DNA of 64,000 bases from Psoroptes ovis (lineage: Eukaryota > Arthropoda > Arachnida > Sarcoptiformes > Psoroptidae): assembly GCA_002943765.1 (NCBI GenBank), contig PQWQ01000001.1:2515501-2579500 (forward strand), given 5' to 3'. This document shows, piece after piece, positions 24,570 to 37,806 of this stretch. Under the pieces are notes generated by a model. That model ran no database searches, had not been told where the DNA came from, and saw only the letters and a program-made list of their open reading frames with translations. The position numbers and the translations under genes were made by a program. Numbering within the stretch: the first letter of the stretch is position 1; each line of letters opens with the position of its first letter.

Positions 24570-27493
24570 TTTTTTTATTTAAATTGATTTTTTATGGCAA
24601 ATCGTGTGCAAGTAAGAGAGTTATTATAATTTCATCAATGGACCGGATATATAAATCATTTGAATTGGAAAATAATTTGGCAAAAAAAAAGATTGTTGCG
24701 CGCGTTATGAGAAAAACAATCAAATTTTCAAGGTGAAAATTATTTTCAACGAAAAAATTCAATGTTTCTTCTAAGGTAATGAAACAAATATGAATGAATG
24801 AATGATGACCAATAGTCAGCGAACATCGATACTCGTTGTGAAGATGTTAAAATGTTAAAAACAATTTGAAAATTGTTTTTTCAAAAAAATTTTATTCAAA
24901 TTGAATTTCGCATCTATACACACACAACGATAATATATAAGAATAGAACAGTCGTATGTTTGCTTTATTCATTCATCCATTTAAGACTAAATAATAATAA
25001 TGATGATGGATAGGCATACCCTTTTTCACATATCTTATTCTTCAAATTTTTTTGAACATATCGATTGAATAAAAAAGTAATTGTCAATAATGGTATTTAT
25101 GTGATTGTATATGGCTAGGTAGAGACACACGGTAGAGAACAGTAGAAATGTGAAACAAGTTCCATTATTATTATGGTGATTGTCATCAAAAACAATAGTG
25201 TTTCGATTCAATATTTTCGATTAGAAATTCGTTACTTGTATTTATTGATTCTTAAAATTTTCAGCTAGGGGAATAAAGGCTTATAATAATAGCAACAGAA
25301 ATGGTTAACAATCATCGATAATGGTAAGACATTATTATCATTATCTGATGCTTATGTAGATGCAAACGTATGAAAAAAATGAGAAATGAGAATTGAAAAG
25401 AATTTCAATAAACCTTCGAGAAAAGAATCATAAACAACAATGTTTGATGATGATGAATGTGATTTGTTTACCTTTGTATATTTGCATATCTTTGTTATTA
25501 CATAATAAAAACAATGACCTTAGGATTTTCTTTTATTCCTGTTTAATTTTTCTTCCGCATATAATCGATTCGTTATTTCAAATTATACCATAGATATCAT
25601 TTGATTGATTTACTATTGATTTCTTATGAATTTTGACACATTTGATTTAGTGATCGTAAATATTCGAGTACCACTTGGTGTCAAAATACATCATCTTTGT
25701 TCATCATCATTTGATTTATGATTTATCTTGAGGAATTCAAAAAAGATATTCACATAATTCATTTACAATTTTTTTTATTGCCAGACACATCATGAAATGA
25801 TATCGAATACAGAATTCAACGACCTTTCAAAAAAATGTCATTGTTCTTATAATAAGATCTGATCTGCTTTGCTCGGAATCTAAATCCTTCAACAATAGAT
25901 TTAAGATCGAAAATTAAATTCAATTTTTTGAATTACCTCTAATCGTTTTATGAATTTTTAAAAATAATAATAATAACAATCACAATTAACCTTGAACTTG
26001 ACCACTTGAGTATGACATTCGAGTGTTTATTTTGAAATATATCCAATAAAAAAATAACCAAAGTAAAAACCCAAAATTATTTTTGAACACATTAAATAAA
26101 TGAACAAATAATGATTGATCATTGATCATTGAAATTATTGTTTTCCACAATATTTCAATAATCATAAGTGATTCGATTAACAATCAAATTTGTTTTTCTC
26201 ATCCAATCGATCAATTTATTTTCGAATTTCAATCCTTTCATTTATTGTTTGATTGCATCCTAAATATATTTAATTGAAAAAAAAATTCAATCAAATCAAT
26301 GATGAATCGAAAATTTTTTTCATTCAGATGATTGATTAGGTGTTTTATTGTATTCCATTATTATGATATGGAAAGCTATGGAAAATTAGGTATGATTCAC
26401 AATTTTTTCATAATTGAAATTAATTTTGATGTTTATCATTTCATTTGTTTTGTTACAATAATGAAAACTGAAAGGATTTGAATGGAGGTAACACAATAAT
26501 TTTCTGATAGTCATTTAATGATGAATCGATTTCAAAAGTACAGGTTGCAATCAATTTATATTTTTTTGATGCATTCATATTGATAATAAATAAATGAATG
26601 GATTCTTTTTTTTCACTTTGCACGATTATAGATTGAATTGCCTGGATTATTTTCTTTTTTTGATCCAAGTGAAAAATTTATGATAGGCAATAAAAATTCA
26701 TAAATTCAAATTTCATTTTGCTATTATTCTTTGATGTTTTCGGCATCTAATTCATTGGAAAAAGGTAAAAATAAAAAACGAATCAACAATATTAATATGT
26801 TAATTGTTTTCAATATGTTTTCTAAGAGAAACAAAATACCTTGTAAAGAATTATGTTCACTGCTGCAGCTCATCGATTTGTATTTGATGAAAAACATTTC
26901 CAATACAATACAATTACAAAGTTAATGATTCCAATGATAATGATCATCGATGATTAGCATATACAATAACCTTAATATATCATCATCATTTATAGCCATG
27001 AAATTGTCGACAAATGATATTTCAAATACTTTCGTTTGAATCATTTTTTCAATTATCAATTGACAAAAAATTGATGTTTAATTGAAAATTTATAAATTTC
27101 CTGTGTGGTAAGAAAAAATTTAATTTGATGATGATTCCTTCTTCAAATGAATTTTCAATTATCTTTAAAATTTTCATTTCTTCAATTTTACATTGTTTTC
27201 ATTTGAAAATTCCAAATACAGATGTTTTTGTTTTGAATTTTCCAATCATTAAGAGCGATTATTGAAATATTCAATAATGATTTGTTTATTCATAGTATTT
27301 AACATTTAAAACATCATTAAATCATTAAGTTTTGCATTCAAATTTTCAATTTTCGTATCATTGACATATGATGGCATAATGATGGATAATGAATTTATTG
27401 ATGAGAAATTCAATGATTTGCAAATCAATTTACATTTAATTTAAATTCTGTGGACAAGTTTCATACAGAAAATTATTTTAATAAACCCTAGAA
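24570..27493. other. AT-rich spacer without recognised gene
   Basis: Should contain the promoter of the minus-strand coiled-coil gene at its left end and the 3' UTR of TMEM94 at its right end. A minus-strand AATAAA (plus-strand TTTATT at 27285-27290) lies about 200 nt past the TMEM94 stop. Open frames here are short and not convincing. Confidence 0.55.
27285..27290 (-). terminator. Candidate polyadenylation signal of TMEM94
   Basis: AATAAA on the minus strand, 204 nt downstream of the TMEM94 stop codon; nearest good hexamer found. Confidence 0.45.
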
Positions 27494-30400
27494 TTAAAAT
27501 GGGGAATTCATTCCAAGTTTCGTTCCGAAATCCAAACGTGCACGCCTTTGTTGACGCGTATTTATTCTGTTAAAAAAGATAGCAAAAAATTATAAAATTA
27601 TTAGTCAAATTAATGATAAATACTCACTTTATTTCTCTTCGTTTAGCAAAAATATTGATAGTCACCAGAAATATTGGCCATGTAAATCCAATAATCCATA
27701 TGTAGAACGGTATGATTTCAATAAAATGTTCAGTTATTTCAACTTCAGGAACATAGATGTAGATTTCAATCAAACAAACTAAAAGATGTAAAAATATTAA
27801 TATAAATGAAGTAAGCAGCCAAGAATAATTAACAAATGGATAGCGTTGCCATGAAAGATGATTACGATGCACGAAACCTATCGATATTATCACTTTTGAA
27901 TTCATTAGCATTTGATCAGATCAAATCAATTGTTTGAACATACCCAAATAAAGTACAAAAAATAATGAAGCAATAGTTTGTCCAATCAATAAATGTGATG
28001 ACCAAATTAAATCAGTGCGGATATCACCATCAGCTCTTGATTAATGGAAATATTTACTTTAAGGATTCAAACAGCCAAAAATTAGTTTTAGACTTACTTC
28101 ACATCACTGAACATCCAGCAAGGGCCTAATGTAGACCGACCAATTTTGGTTTGTTCACACGATGTACCAATTATTATTGCGAATATTATAACGCATACTA
28201 CAACTGAAGGTGTGAATTTTATAATATAACACAGGAAAAAATATACGATTGACTGGAATGAAAATGATTTAATTAGATGATTGTCGATAATCCATCATAA
28301 ATCATTAATACACACTTCTTTATTAAGATGTAATTTTTTTCCTGTGGCAACTGTCATCACTTTCGGATCTGGTTTGATGCCCATCAGTGATACGCTAAGA
28401 AATGGTATCACAATCATAGATAACCATAAAACAATACCAGGCGATATGAGTGGTGGTAAAAAAAATAATGATGTTATCATTTGAGCAAGTGAAATGCTTA
28501 GACATGAACTAAGAAAGAATTGAAACACATTCCTCATTCGCATCATATAATCTCGAGCAATTAGAATTAAATAATAGAAAATTATCGCATTATGTCTCTG
28601 CATGTTCATCGAACATGGTAATGCTATCATTTCATTCGCTAATTGTGTTGGTGTGTAAATATCTTGATATTCATTAGGTAATGGCAATCGATCGACAGGC
28701 CTTACTGGTTCCGTTTTGCATACATGGGGATACATTGGATCAATACCGATACTTGCATCTGCTTGCATGAAAATAGGCATATTCGATTCATTAGCCATAC
28801 TTCCAATGACGCAAACAACTTCATCATATTCTTGCATAATTTTAATCATTTCTCTAGTAGCTTCAGGTGTGCAATCTGTGAACAATGAAACCAACAATGG
28901 TACATTGTCTACATTTTCTAAATGTGGCCTAATATTATCAATACCTTTGGGCAATTTCGCACGATTAGACATATCGAAAGTGATTGGTGCCTCTGGCTCT
29001 GTCATTGTACTAGTCGTTGTGTTACGACTTGGTGATGGTGACAATTGACGATTTGTATTTGAAACACTACCCGATGCTTTACTTGAACTTCGAAATTCTC
29101 GATTTGATCGTGCACAACCATATCGTATGTGAATACTGCCCGAACGTTCAGAACAAACTGAATTATGTTTAGGCCTTTGTTTGGTGATTGGGAATTCTTC
29201 TGAATCACTATTTGATGAATGTTCCGAAGATGATGATGTATCAATACTTGTCGTCGATGCCAGTTGATTCGATTTATGTTTTGTGCTATTGTCTAAAGAA
29301 TTATTTTTTGAATATTTTTTATGCTCGCCAATTTCAACGATTGATTCATCATCATTGTTATTATTATGATGCACTGCTATTGAATCATTCAATAGTGATA
29401 TGTGGCAATTCCAACCTGATTCGAGTCCCATTTTCTCTGAAAATACCCGACTTCTTAATTCATTTTCTTTAGAAAAATGAACGAATCGTATGCATGCACT
29501 GTCTAATAATTCAACAAGACGTACAAAATCCGAACAAGCTTGATATTGCAAAGTTGCCATACCGATGAATACTTCATTGATTATTTTCTTCATTGTTTGA
29601 TCTAATTTTTTCTCCATTGTTTGTCTTACACATTGATTTGATTCGAGCATCGATGATTTATCAAACTCATTTGTTTCCATAAGACCGCCTTTGTCATAGA
29701 TATCATCATTAGTTTCATTATTCAATGAATAATTCACATGTTTTGATACCGAATCTGTACTCAGGTGATGGCCAATGAGTTTTGAATCTAGATTCAGATG
29801 CATTATTGAATTATCAATTGACTCATTACACGAATCAAAATTATGATGACTAGCATTTGAGAAAGAATGATGTGAATCGATGCCTAGACCACGAAATTGA
29901 GAATCAAGACTTCTTTGCGACGGAAACAAATGACTGCTATCAGGTGGAAGCTCAACATAATAATCTCTATAGAAATGTAATGTTTCTAAATTACTTGCCA
30001 TTGAACCGCTTTCATTTATGACTGGAATATATGAAAATGAACAACAATATGAAGTTAATGATGATCTTTGAAAAAAATCGAGAATTTTTTTCCTTTCATA
30101 ATCGGTCAACAATACTAATCCTTGTCCATTCCAATATTCAGCACAAGAATCGAGTATCAAATCACCGGTTCCTTGTGAAAGTAATTGACAAGTGTTGCTA
30201 AATGAATCACATATAACTGCACATGTCATATTAGGAAACGGCATACGTAAACGTGGAAAATTCAATGATTTCGCTAATTTTCCTTTTTTAATCACTTCGG
30301 GTCGTATGTGACGAAACACACCGATTTGATAACAATATTGATAATCTTTGATTGCATTTTCCGTGAATCCAATTTGTCTTGCTAATTCACACAGACAACG

Positions 30401-32373
30401 TTTACTAACGACAGGTACAGCTACTTCATTAGCCAATGATTCACATGCAATATGATCACTAAAATGAACAAATTCTTCTTGTGTCGCAGGATTACAAGTA
30501 TTGAGAAGAATGGCTAAGCCTAATGGCTTAAGATTTGAAAGATATCGACTCCAATATATATCATCAAATTGTAAACCATATGGGTTTCGGCGATCTAATG
30601 TGATATCTAATTGAACACATTCGGCACGAGGAAAATTTGACATCGATTGTCTTTTATCACCAGTTTTAGTTTCACTTTGATTATTCACTGAAGATGCATC
30701 ATTTTTCGATTCTTTATTTTCATTAAAATTTTCAACATCGACAGAACTTTTTTTGCGATTTTGCTCAGTAGATGACGATAGGAAAAATACTTTATCTGCG
30801 ATTGGATTAGGCCAGGAAAGGATGCCTTTTTTGTCGACACAACATAATGCTGTTAAGCTGCCTAATACGTGCAATAGATTTGCTGTTCGCCATAAGTTTT
30901 CATTTTCATAGAAGAAAAAATGGATCATTTTTTTGATTATTGTCACTATTTGCAGATTTTCTGCCGGCAATGTTCTTATTTGATCAGGATCGATTTCATC
31001 CAAAAGATGTTCACGACGAATTGCAGATGTGCTTGAATGAAATGGATTTTCTGTAAGATGTATATTTGCATATGAACCACAATCGTTGAATGATTCTGAA
31101 GATTTTCCCGCTTTTAGTAGTTCATCTTCATTTTTAATAAAATATTTATGAATCACTTCTAATTTGATTAGTCCATATATGTTCAAAATTAACCATAGTG
31201 ATGGTAAAGCTAATGGCAGCAATGGTAATATGGCCATGACAGGCCTTAATAATATCAAAGCTATAGTTGCAGATATTGTATCAAAATGTCTTCCTGTGAA
31301 TTGCACGTAACAATAATGCAAGATGCTAAAACACAGAACGATTACAAAAATTGTTGGAACGAGAATATGCTCTAAATAATGTACGAATATCAATCGAAGT
31401 TCTTTGGCAAATGCTGTTGGTCTTAGACCATGTTGCATTTGTGGTGACAGCGCTAGTTTTAAATCAGTAACGTATGGCGTTTCAATGACCAAAAATTTAC
31501 TCGGTCTCAATGATTTACGAAATCTTGGTATAGTAAATGTTTCTGGTTCATTATCAACTTTGGGCGAAAAAATTTCACCGCGATTAAGTAAACAATCCTT
31601 ACTGAATTCATTGTCCGAAAATACATAAGTAAATTCATGATTTATTGTTGCTGAATGCATGAAATCTTCATCAAAATTGTAATCATTCAATTTTTTGCCA
31701 TGTTTGATAACTTTGTCAATACGTCGACAATTGGCCGGTGCTTTATGGCCAGGTTCTAAATGGATAACATCACCCTTGACTAGAAGCGAAACAGGTAGAT
31801 TAACTAATTTATCATCACGATATGTTCGCTGTAATGTAATACATGGTGATGCTGGTGTAGTCAAATTTGCATAAAATATATGCGTAGACCATTTATTCAT
31901 ACATCGTTCATCGATGGCACATTTACGTATTTTCTCGGCTAAGCATAATGCTTTATGATACAATTCTGAATAACGTGATTTTGAACTCCAATAAATAATA
32001 CCAATATTCAATATTAATATCAGAAATAGTATAACATTTTCAATCGCTAACGGTATCGATGATGTAAAATGGCCAAATTCAAATGCAATTAAATATGTAA
32101 GGATTGAAAATAATAAAAATATGATCGATGTCCAACGAAATGTAGAATTTATACTTTTAATTGAATATGCTTCTCTTATTACATATTTCCATGATTTTAT
32201 ATCATTTAAATGTGGCTGTAAAAACGAAAAATGATTACATACGTTAAAACACTAATTAGTAATCATAGACAAACCTCAATATCATCAAGATAATCTTTGA
32301 TATCTTTATACAATTTACAAACAGCTTGTTTAGTTGTTAAACCGCCTGATATATCATTGAAATTTTCTAACAT
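27494..32373 (-). CDS. TMEM94: TMEM94, P-type-ATPase-like membrane protein, 6 exons
   Basis: Multi-pass ER-type membrane protein related to P-type ATPases; the vertebrate protein has been proposed as an ER magnesium transporter. Exons: 32373-32275, 32215-28316, 28252-28098, 28035-27944, 27877-27628, 27566-27494. Introns are 59-66 bp and every junction keeps frame, giving 1522 aa (about 1356 in human). The first exon reads GLTTKQAV, like the family N-terminus. Conserved landmarks are LVNLPVSLLVKGDVI, ETPYVTDLKLAL and CVDKKGILSWPNP (D at 494), where the usual DKTGT phosphorylation motif is degenerate as in family members, and the C-terminal TKLGMNSPF. About four membrane helices precede this core and five or six follow, from FFLSSCLSISLAQMI to the end. 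A Ser/Asn-rich insert sits around residues 850-1060. Start chosen as the only ATG giving the family N-terminus. Confidence 0.95.
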
Positions 32374-34322
32374 TTTATATAATATTAATATTGATTGATG
32401 ATTATGTTTTCATTAAGCGCATTGATTTGATTATATTCATTTTTCTCTTGATTAATTATAAAATTAATTAATTCATTTCCAATTATTAGATAATGAAATA
32501 ATATAAATAAATTTTTAAAAAAAGTATAGAAATTTTCAGTAAACAGAAAAAAATTTGCCGAAATTTTTCTTTCATTCTGTTTTTTAAGAAAAATGACAAA
32601 TTTACACGATGAAAGTAGCTGGATATGGGAAGAACATGTTTATTTTTTGAATTCCATTTTCGAATTCCTTTGTTATTTGTTTTTTAAATTTTAAAATTAA
32701 AATTTAATTTTACATGAACTTTTGATGATCTTAACTAACATCAATTATAAAGAAAATTGAAAAAAATATAATGTACTGTCTGCCGAAAATTTGATATTAT
32801 AACCGGCATATAATTAATCATTCGGCCAATTATGACCAAAATATGAAAAAACAAGATAAACAAGTTTGACATATTAATGATTAATTACAAATTTTCCTAA
32901 ATTAAATTATTACCAATTTTTTATTAATAATAACTTCCTTTATTAACTCGATAATCAAAAATAATTATAATAACTATAATCATTATATAATGATTGAAAA
33001 TGAACAAATTATCGATAATTGGCCATGTATGTTGGAGCTTTTTTCAATCATAAACAAATTAAATTATTGATTTTAATTATGTATTATGTTAATAATCATC
33101 TCATTTTCATATTTGATTCATTTATCTTGTGGCAAATGATAAATTTTACTCAATAATAATGATTCAATGACTTAACAAATGAAATTTTCATTTTTTTATT
33201 TTTGTCATAATTCATAAAATATTATTTCGTTGTATGACAGATGGCGGCAATTTTTTAAATTGAAATTTTAAATTTTTTCACATCTCAACTTCATGGCGAT
33301 CAAAATAATGGTAAGTCCTGAATTTTCGAAAATCATTCATGATAATAATAATATTGTTGACATACCGCTCAACCACAGATCCTTTTTTCATAACTTTTTC
33401 CTAAATGCAAAAATTATAATGATAAGAATCATTATCCATCATTTTTCATTCAGAATATTATTCATCTAAGATTCATTGATCAATCGATTGTAATTTGAAA
33501 ATTGTAAAATGTAAGTCGTTCACTATATTCAAATTTATATGTATGAGTGTGTGAGGGTAAGCCAAGAACTATCATCATTATTATTATGATTATGATTATT
33601 TTGATTATACCAATCAAGATTATGCATGTTCGAAAATACTTCGGTTTAATAGTTTAACTGTCATTCGTTTCAATCTATGCAAATATTCATCATCACACAA
33701 ACATCTTTATCAGGATTTGACACATTGAATATTTAAGAATCTAAATATTTATCATTTTTTCTATGATGCATTATCATCTGATTTTTTTAATACAAATTAT
33801 TTAAATCCCTGTTCATAAAAGATTGAACATTGGATTTAGTATTTTTGTTTTTACAACTTTTTGTTGTTGTCCATTGTTTTCGTTTCTATTTCTATGGATA
33901 TGTAAAAAATAATTGGTTTATTTCGATGGTTGTTGTTATTTCTGGTTGTTTTTTATTTGAAATTTCGATTCGTTTTTTTCACACATTCACACATGTCTTT
34001 GAAATTTTGTTTGGGAGTTGTATTACCATGTCCATCCATTATGTCTGCCCCCTTATCTTTGTTGATCATTTGGGAAATGATTGATTGCTTTATGTTTCAT
34101 TGAAACATGAAAAATTCATTGAAATTCTGAATTCATTCTATTTGTAAATCGAATGATTTGACCATTAGATTATAATCGGAAATAACTACAACAACAACAA
34201 AAACAAATCGTAATTTTGTTTCATGTTTGTGTTTCTTGCCCATTCACATACCGGCCAATCATTGAATCATTGTTAACTTGAATTGAATTTCAAAGCATGA
34301 ATTGATTGAGGTCAAATATTTT

Positions 34323-34344
34323 TTCGAATTGAATTGAATTCGAA
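34323..34344. repeat. 8-bp-arm inverted repeat
   Basis: TTCGAATT, then GAATTG, then AATTCGAA. Part of a local GAATT pentamer run of the kind recurring through the window (for example 38161-38176 and 47045-47060). Confidence 0.7.
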
Positions 34345-37300
34345 ATTCAATCAAATTTCACAGGTTAATATGAAAAATTATTGAATTCTTTTTTTCAATG
34401 ATGATAATAATTAAATTTGTTATACTTTAATTTAGTTATTACAATTTGACAAGATAATCAATCGAATAATCATCAATTCAATTGATTTAATCATCATCAT
34501 TTAATGATGATAAATACCTTGAAAATCGATTGAATCATCTAAACATTTCTAATTACATAGACAATCGTTATTATTACTATGATCATGAACATGATTTCAG
34601 CAGGAGACAATGACAAATATCTTTGTTTATTCGCTTTTTAAATATCTTGATCAATTGATCATTCTGATCAATTATGATATGGTCAAACATGAAAGAAAAA
34701 TTGGAATATTTTGACAGGTAAATTGATGATGAAACGGGTCAATCGAAATTCAATTGTATATTTTGAAATAAAAAATAGCAATAATGAATTGTATGTTCAA
34801 ATTGATAATTTCAAATTCAATTCGATTCTAATTGGTTTTTTATTTATTTTCTATTTCACATTTCTTATATTATCAATGGTGATTTTTCAAATAACGAAAT
34901 AGAATTCATCTTTGATCTTTTGTATGATTCATAGTTACACTTGTGTTAATGGCTGTGTAACAATACAAAAGCATATAAATAATGAATTTAAACTTGTTCA
35001 CGTGATAAACAAGGGAATAATAATCGAATAATTTTCCTATTCATCAATAGATAATTGGTGTAAAAATGAAAATAATAATGATAATCATAAAAAGAAGAAT
35101 TATTATCATTGATTTTGACATGAAAATGTTTTTTATCGATTTAAAATTCAATACACTTACAAGCATGCACACACACACACACGTTTGCTTGCATTAGTTG
35201 CAAAGATTATCCATTCAATTTATGTATGTTTGTTTGTGTGACCATTTGATGCTTATTAAATTCATATCAATCATCACCAATTGACATTGCTTATAACAAA
35301 CAAGCAACAACAACAAATGCATAGATATTGAATTGAAAATATTTGACATTATTGAATGATAGATTATTTAGAAAAGAAAAAAAAATGTGAAAAAAAAATT
35401 GTATTGTCCATTATAAAATTGTTTTATTATCATTCGAAGATAGTAAATAAAATAAAATGAATTTCTACAATTCAGAGATTGATTCCAAGAAATCCAAATG
35501 AATCTTAATTATGAATAAATGTATTAATTTTTTAGATATATTTGAAATACACATGCAATTTCCCGTTTTCAATTTTTCTAAATGATCATAGATTTCTGCT
35601 ATTTTCGATTAAATGATTGAAATATTATTCATTATTATCTATGAAAATTCATAATACAAAATCTAATATTTTTTTCCATAAATCTCAACAAATAAAAATT
35701 TGTTGGTTGTTTGAGGACAATTTAGGAGAAAAAAAATATTGAATACGTATAAAATTCCAAAGAAATAATCAAAATTTAATGATTTTCCCCCTTTTTTCTC
35801 TTGAATAGTAATGTGATATATTGTTTGAATTGTTAAATTGAACACAATAGTCAAAAGAAATGAGAAAACATCCAATCAAATGACTTTAAAGAAAATAAAT
35901 CCATTACATTTTCATTAAATTTTTGAAAAATAAATAATTCATTCTATCAAAATTCAATGATAAAATTCAAATGAATTTATCTTTTAAATAAATAAATCCT
36001 ATTATATTCATCCCTATTATATACATCACTATATTTTTAACTATTGATTTGAATCTTGAATTTTTTTTCCGAAGAAAATTGACTTATTTCGGCCAAACAA
36101 TAAATAAACAATTGACAACAATAATAATTTGACACATATTGTATGAATACAAATAATAATAAAAGGATTATTTTGATAATATTATTATGCAAATATTAAC
36201 AATGTTTGATGTTTCAAATATTATTATTGTCTGTCATCCATTCATTGTTTGAAATGTTTTTGACACGTATCCATTTCATATTGAATATAATTCTGAATCA
36301 CATATTTAAAAATATAAATACATGACACATATGATTGACAATAATTTAAATAATAATCAATTATTCATTATTTTATGAACATAAATATATATTTAGACTA
36401 ATTTACATTCATACTTTCATCAATGATAATAATCATTACTTGTTCGAAGCATATTCGAATATATATGAATTAGCGTACACACAATAGTGTGTAATTGTGA
36501 ATATTCTTTTCAATCTGTGCATATCTACAAATATTTTCATACATAAATGAATTCAAATGGTAATAATTCGTATAATTCTATCAATTGATGAAAAAATTAT
36601 AAATACATTATTAGTTTAATAACCATCATTATTATTTCAATGAGATTTTTTATTATTAAAATTTGTTGAAAATGATATAAATTTCTTGAGGCATTTTTCT
36701 ATAAGTAATTTTTTTCAATTTTTCATAGAAAATGAATAAAATTTATGTATTGTGAATTAATTTTTTTTTCAAATATTTCATTGAATTGAATTTTAAATTG
36801 AATTTCGAATATCTGTGAATTGTGAAATTGTATATTTTCAAATGGGCTATGAGATTTGCCTGCAAGCTTCAAATTATTATTCTGGCAAATTTATTTTTTA
36901 AAAAAATATTGTTGAAAAATTCTAATGAAAATTTCATTCATGCATATTATTATGATTTTTAATTGTTTTTCAGATATTGATTAATATTCGTATTGGAAAT
37001 TTTTAATTATATTCCCAATAGTAAATCATAGGTATTTTGATGATGAAGATTGAATAAAAAAAATTGGAATTCACATCCAAAAAAAAAAAAAATCATGTGA
37101 TTGATTCAATTTGAAATGTATTTACAATAATTAAAAAATTGGTGATTTGAAATACGCGGTGGTATGACTGCTGCTGCTATGCTCATTCGTCATTAATTCA
37201 TTTCAAAAGCGAATATATTGTCATTTTTTCAATTTTTCTATTATTCATACATTTTTAATGCATGTCTAATTTCATTATGATCATCAAATTGATTAAATTT

Positions 37301-37780
37301 TAATGCTGAATGAATTTATTTATTTAGTTATTCATACATACACAAGAATTTCTATGAAAAACTATCATCATCATATGAAGAATAGAATATTTTTTCCGTA
37401 AAGTTTTCAAAATTATTTATTAACATTTCATCATTATCATTATTATTTATCAATGAATAATCAAATCATAATTCAATGGATGGAATTTTATTCTTAGGAT
37501 GTTTTGAATGAGAAAAATAATAAAAATAAAGGCGGCAACTGTAATACTGTAAATTGAAAAAAATGGAAAGCATCTCCAACAAAAAAAAATGGTGTCGAAA
37601 TGTGTTTAACGCCTCGTCGAACACCATATTCATATACACTCGTACACCGCCATACACAATTCACCATACAAAATATATTTTGGGTAAACTGGTCTTTGTG
37701 TCTAATGTGTGCCTATGTGTAAGTGTGTATGCGAATATATTTGTTTGTGTCAAATATTATTTTATTTCAATTTATTTTCA

Positions 37781-37806
37781 TTTCGTTTCGGTTCGGTTCG
37801 ATTCGG
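37781..37806. repeat. NTTCG pentamer tandem array
   Basis: Five consecutive five-base units, two TTTCG, two GTTCG and one ATTCG, followed by G. Confidence 0.75.

Noticed and set aside
24361..24582. 73-codon plus-strand frame
   Set aside because: Lies opposite the first exon and intron of the minus-strand coiled-coil gene, which has consistent splice signals.
33830..34084. 84-codon hydrophobic frame
   Set aside because: TTG start and Phe/Val-rich composition from T-rich DNA; no support.
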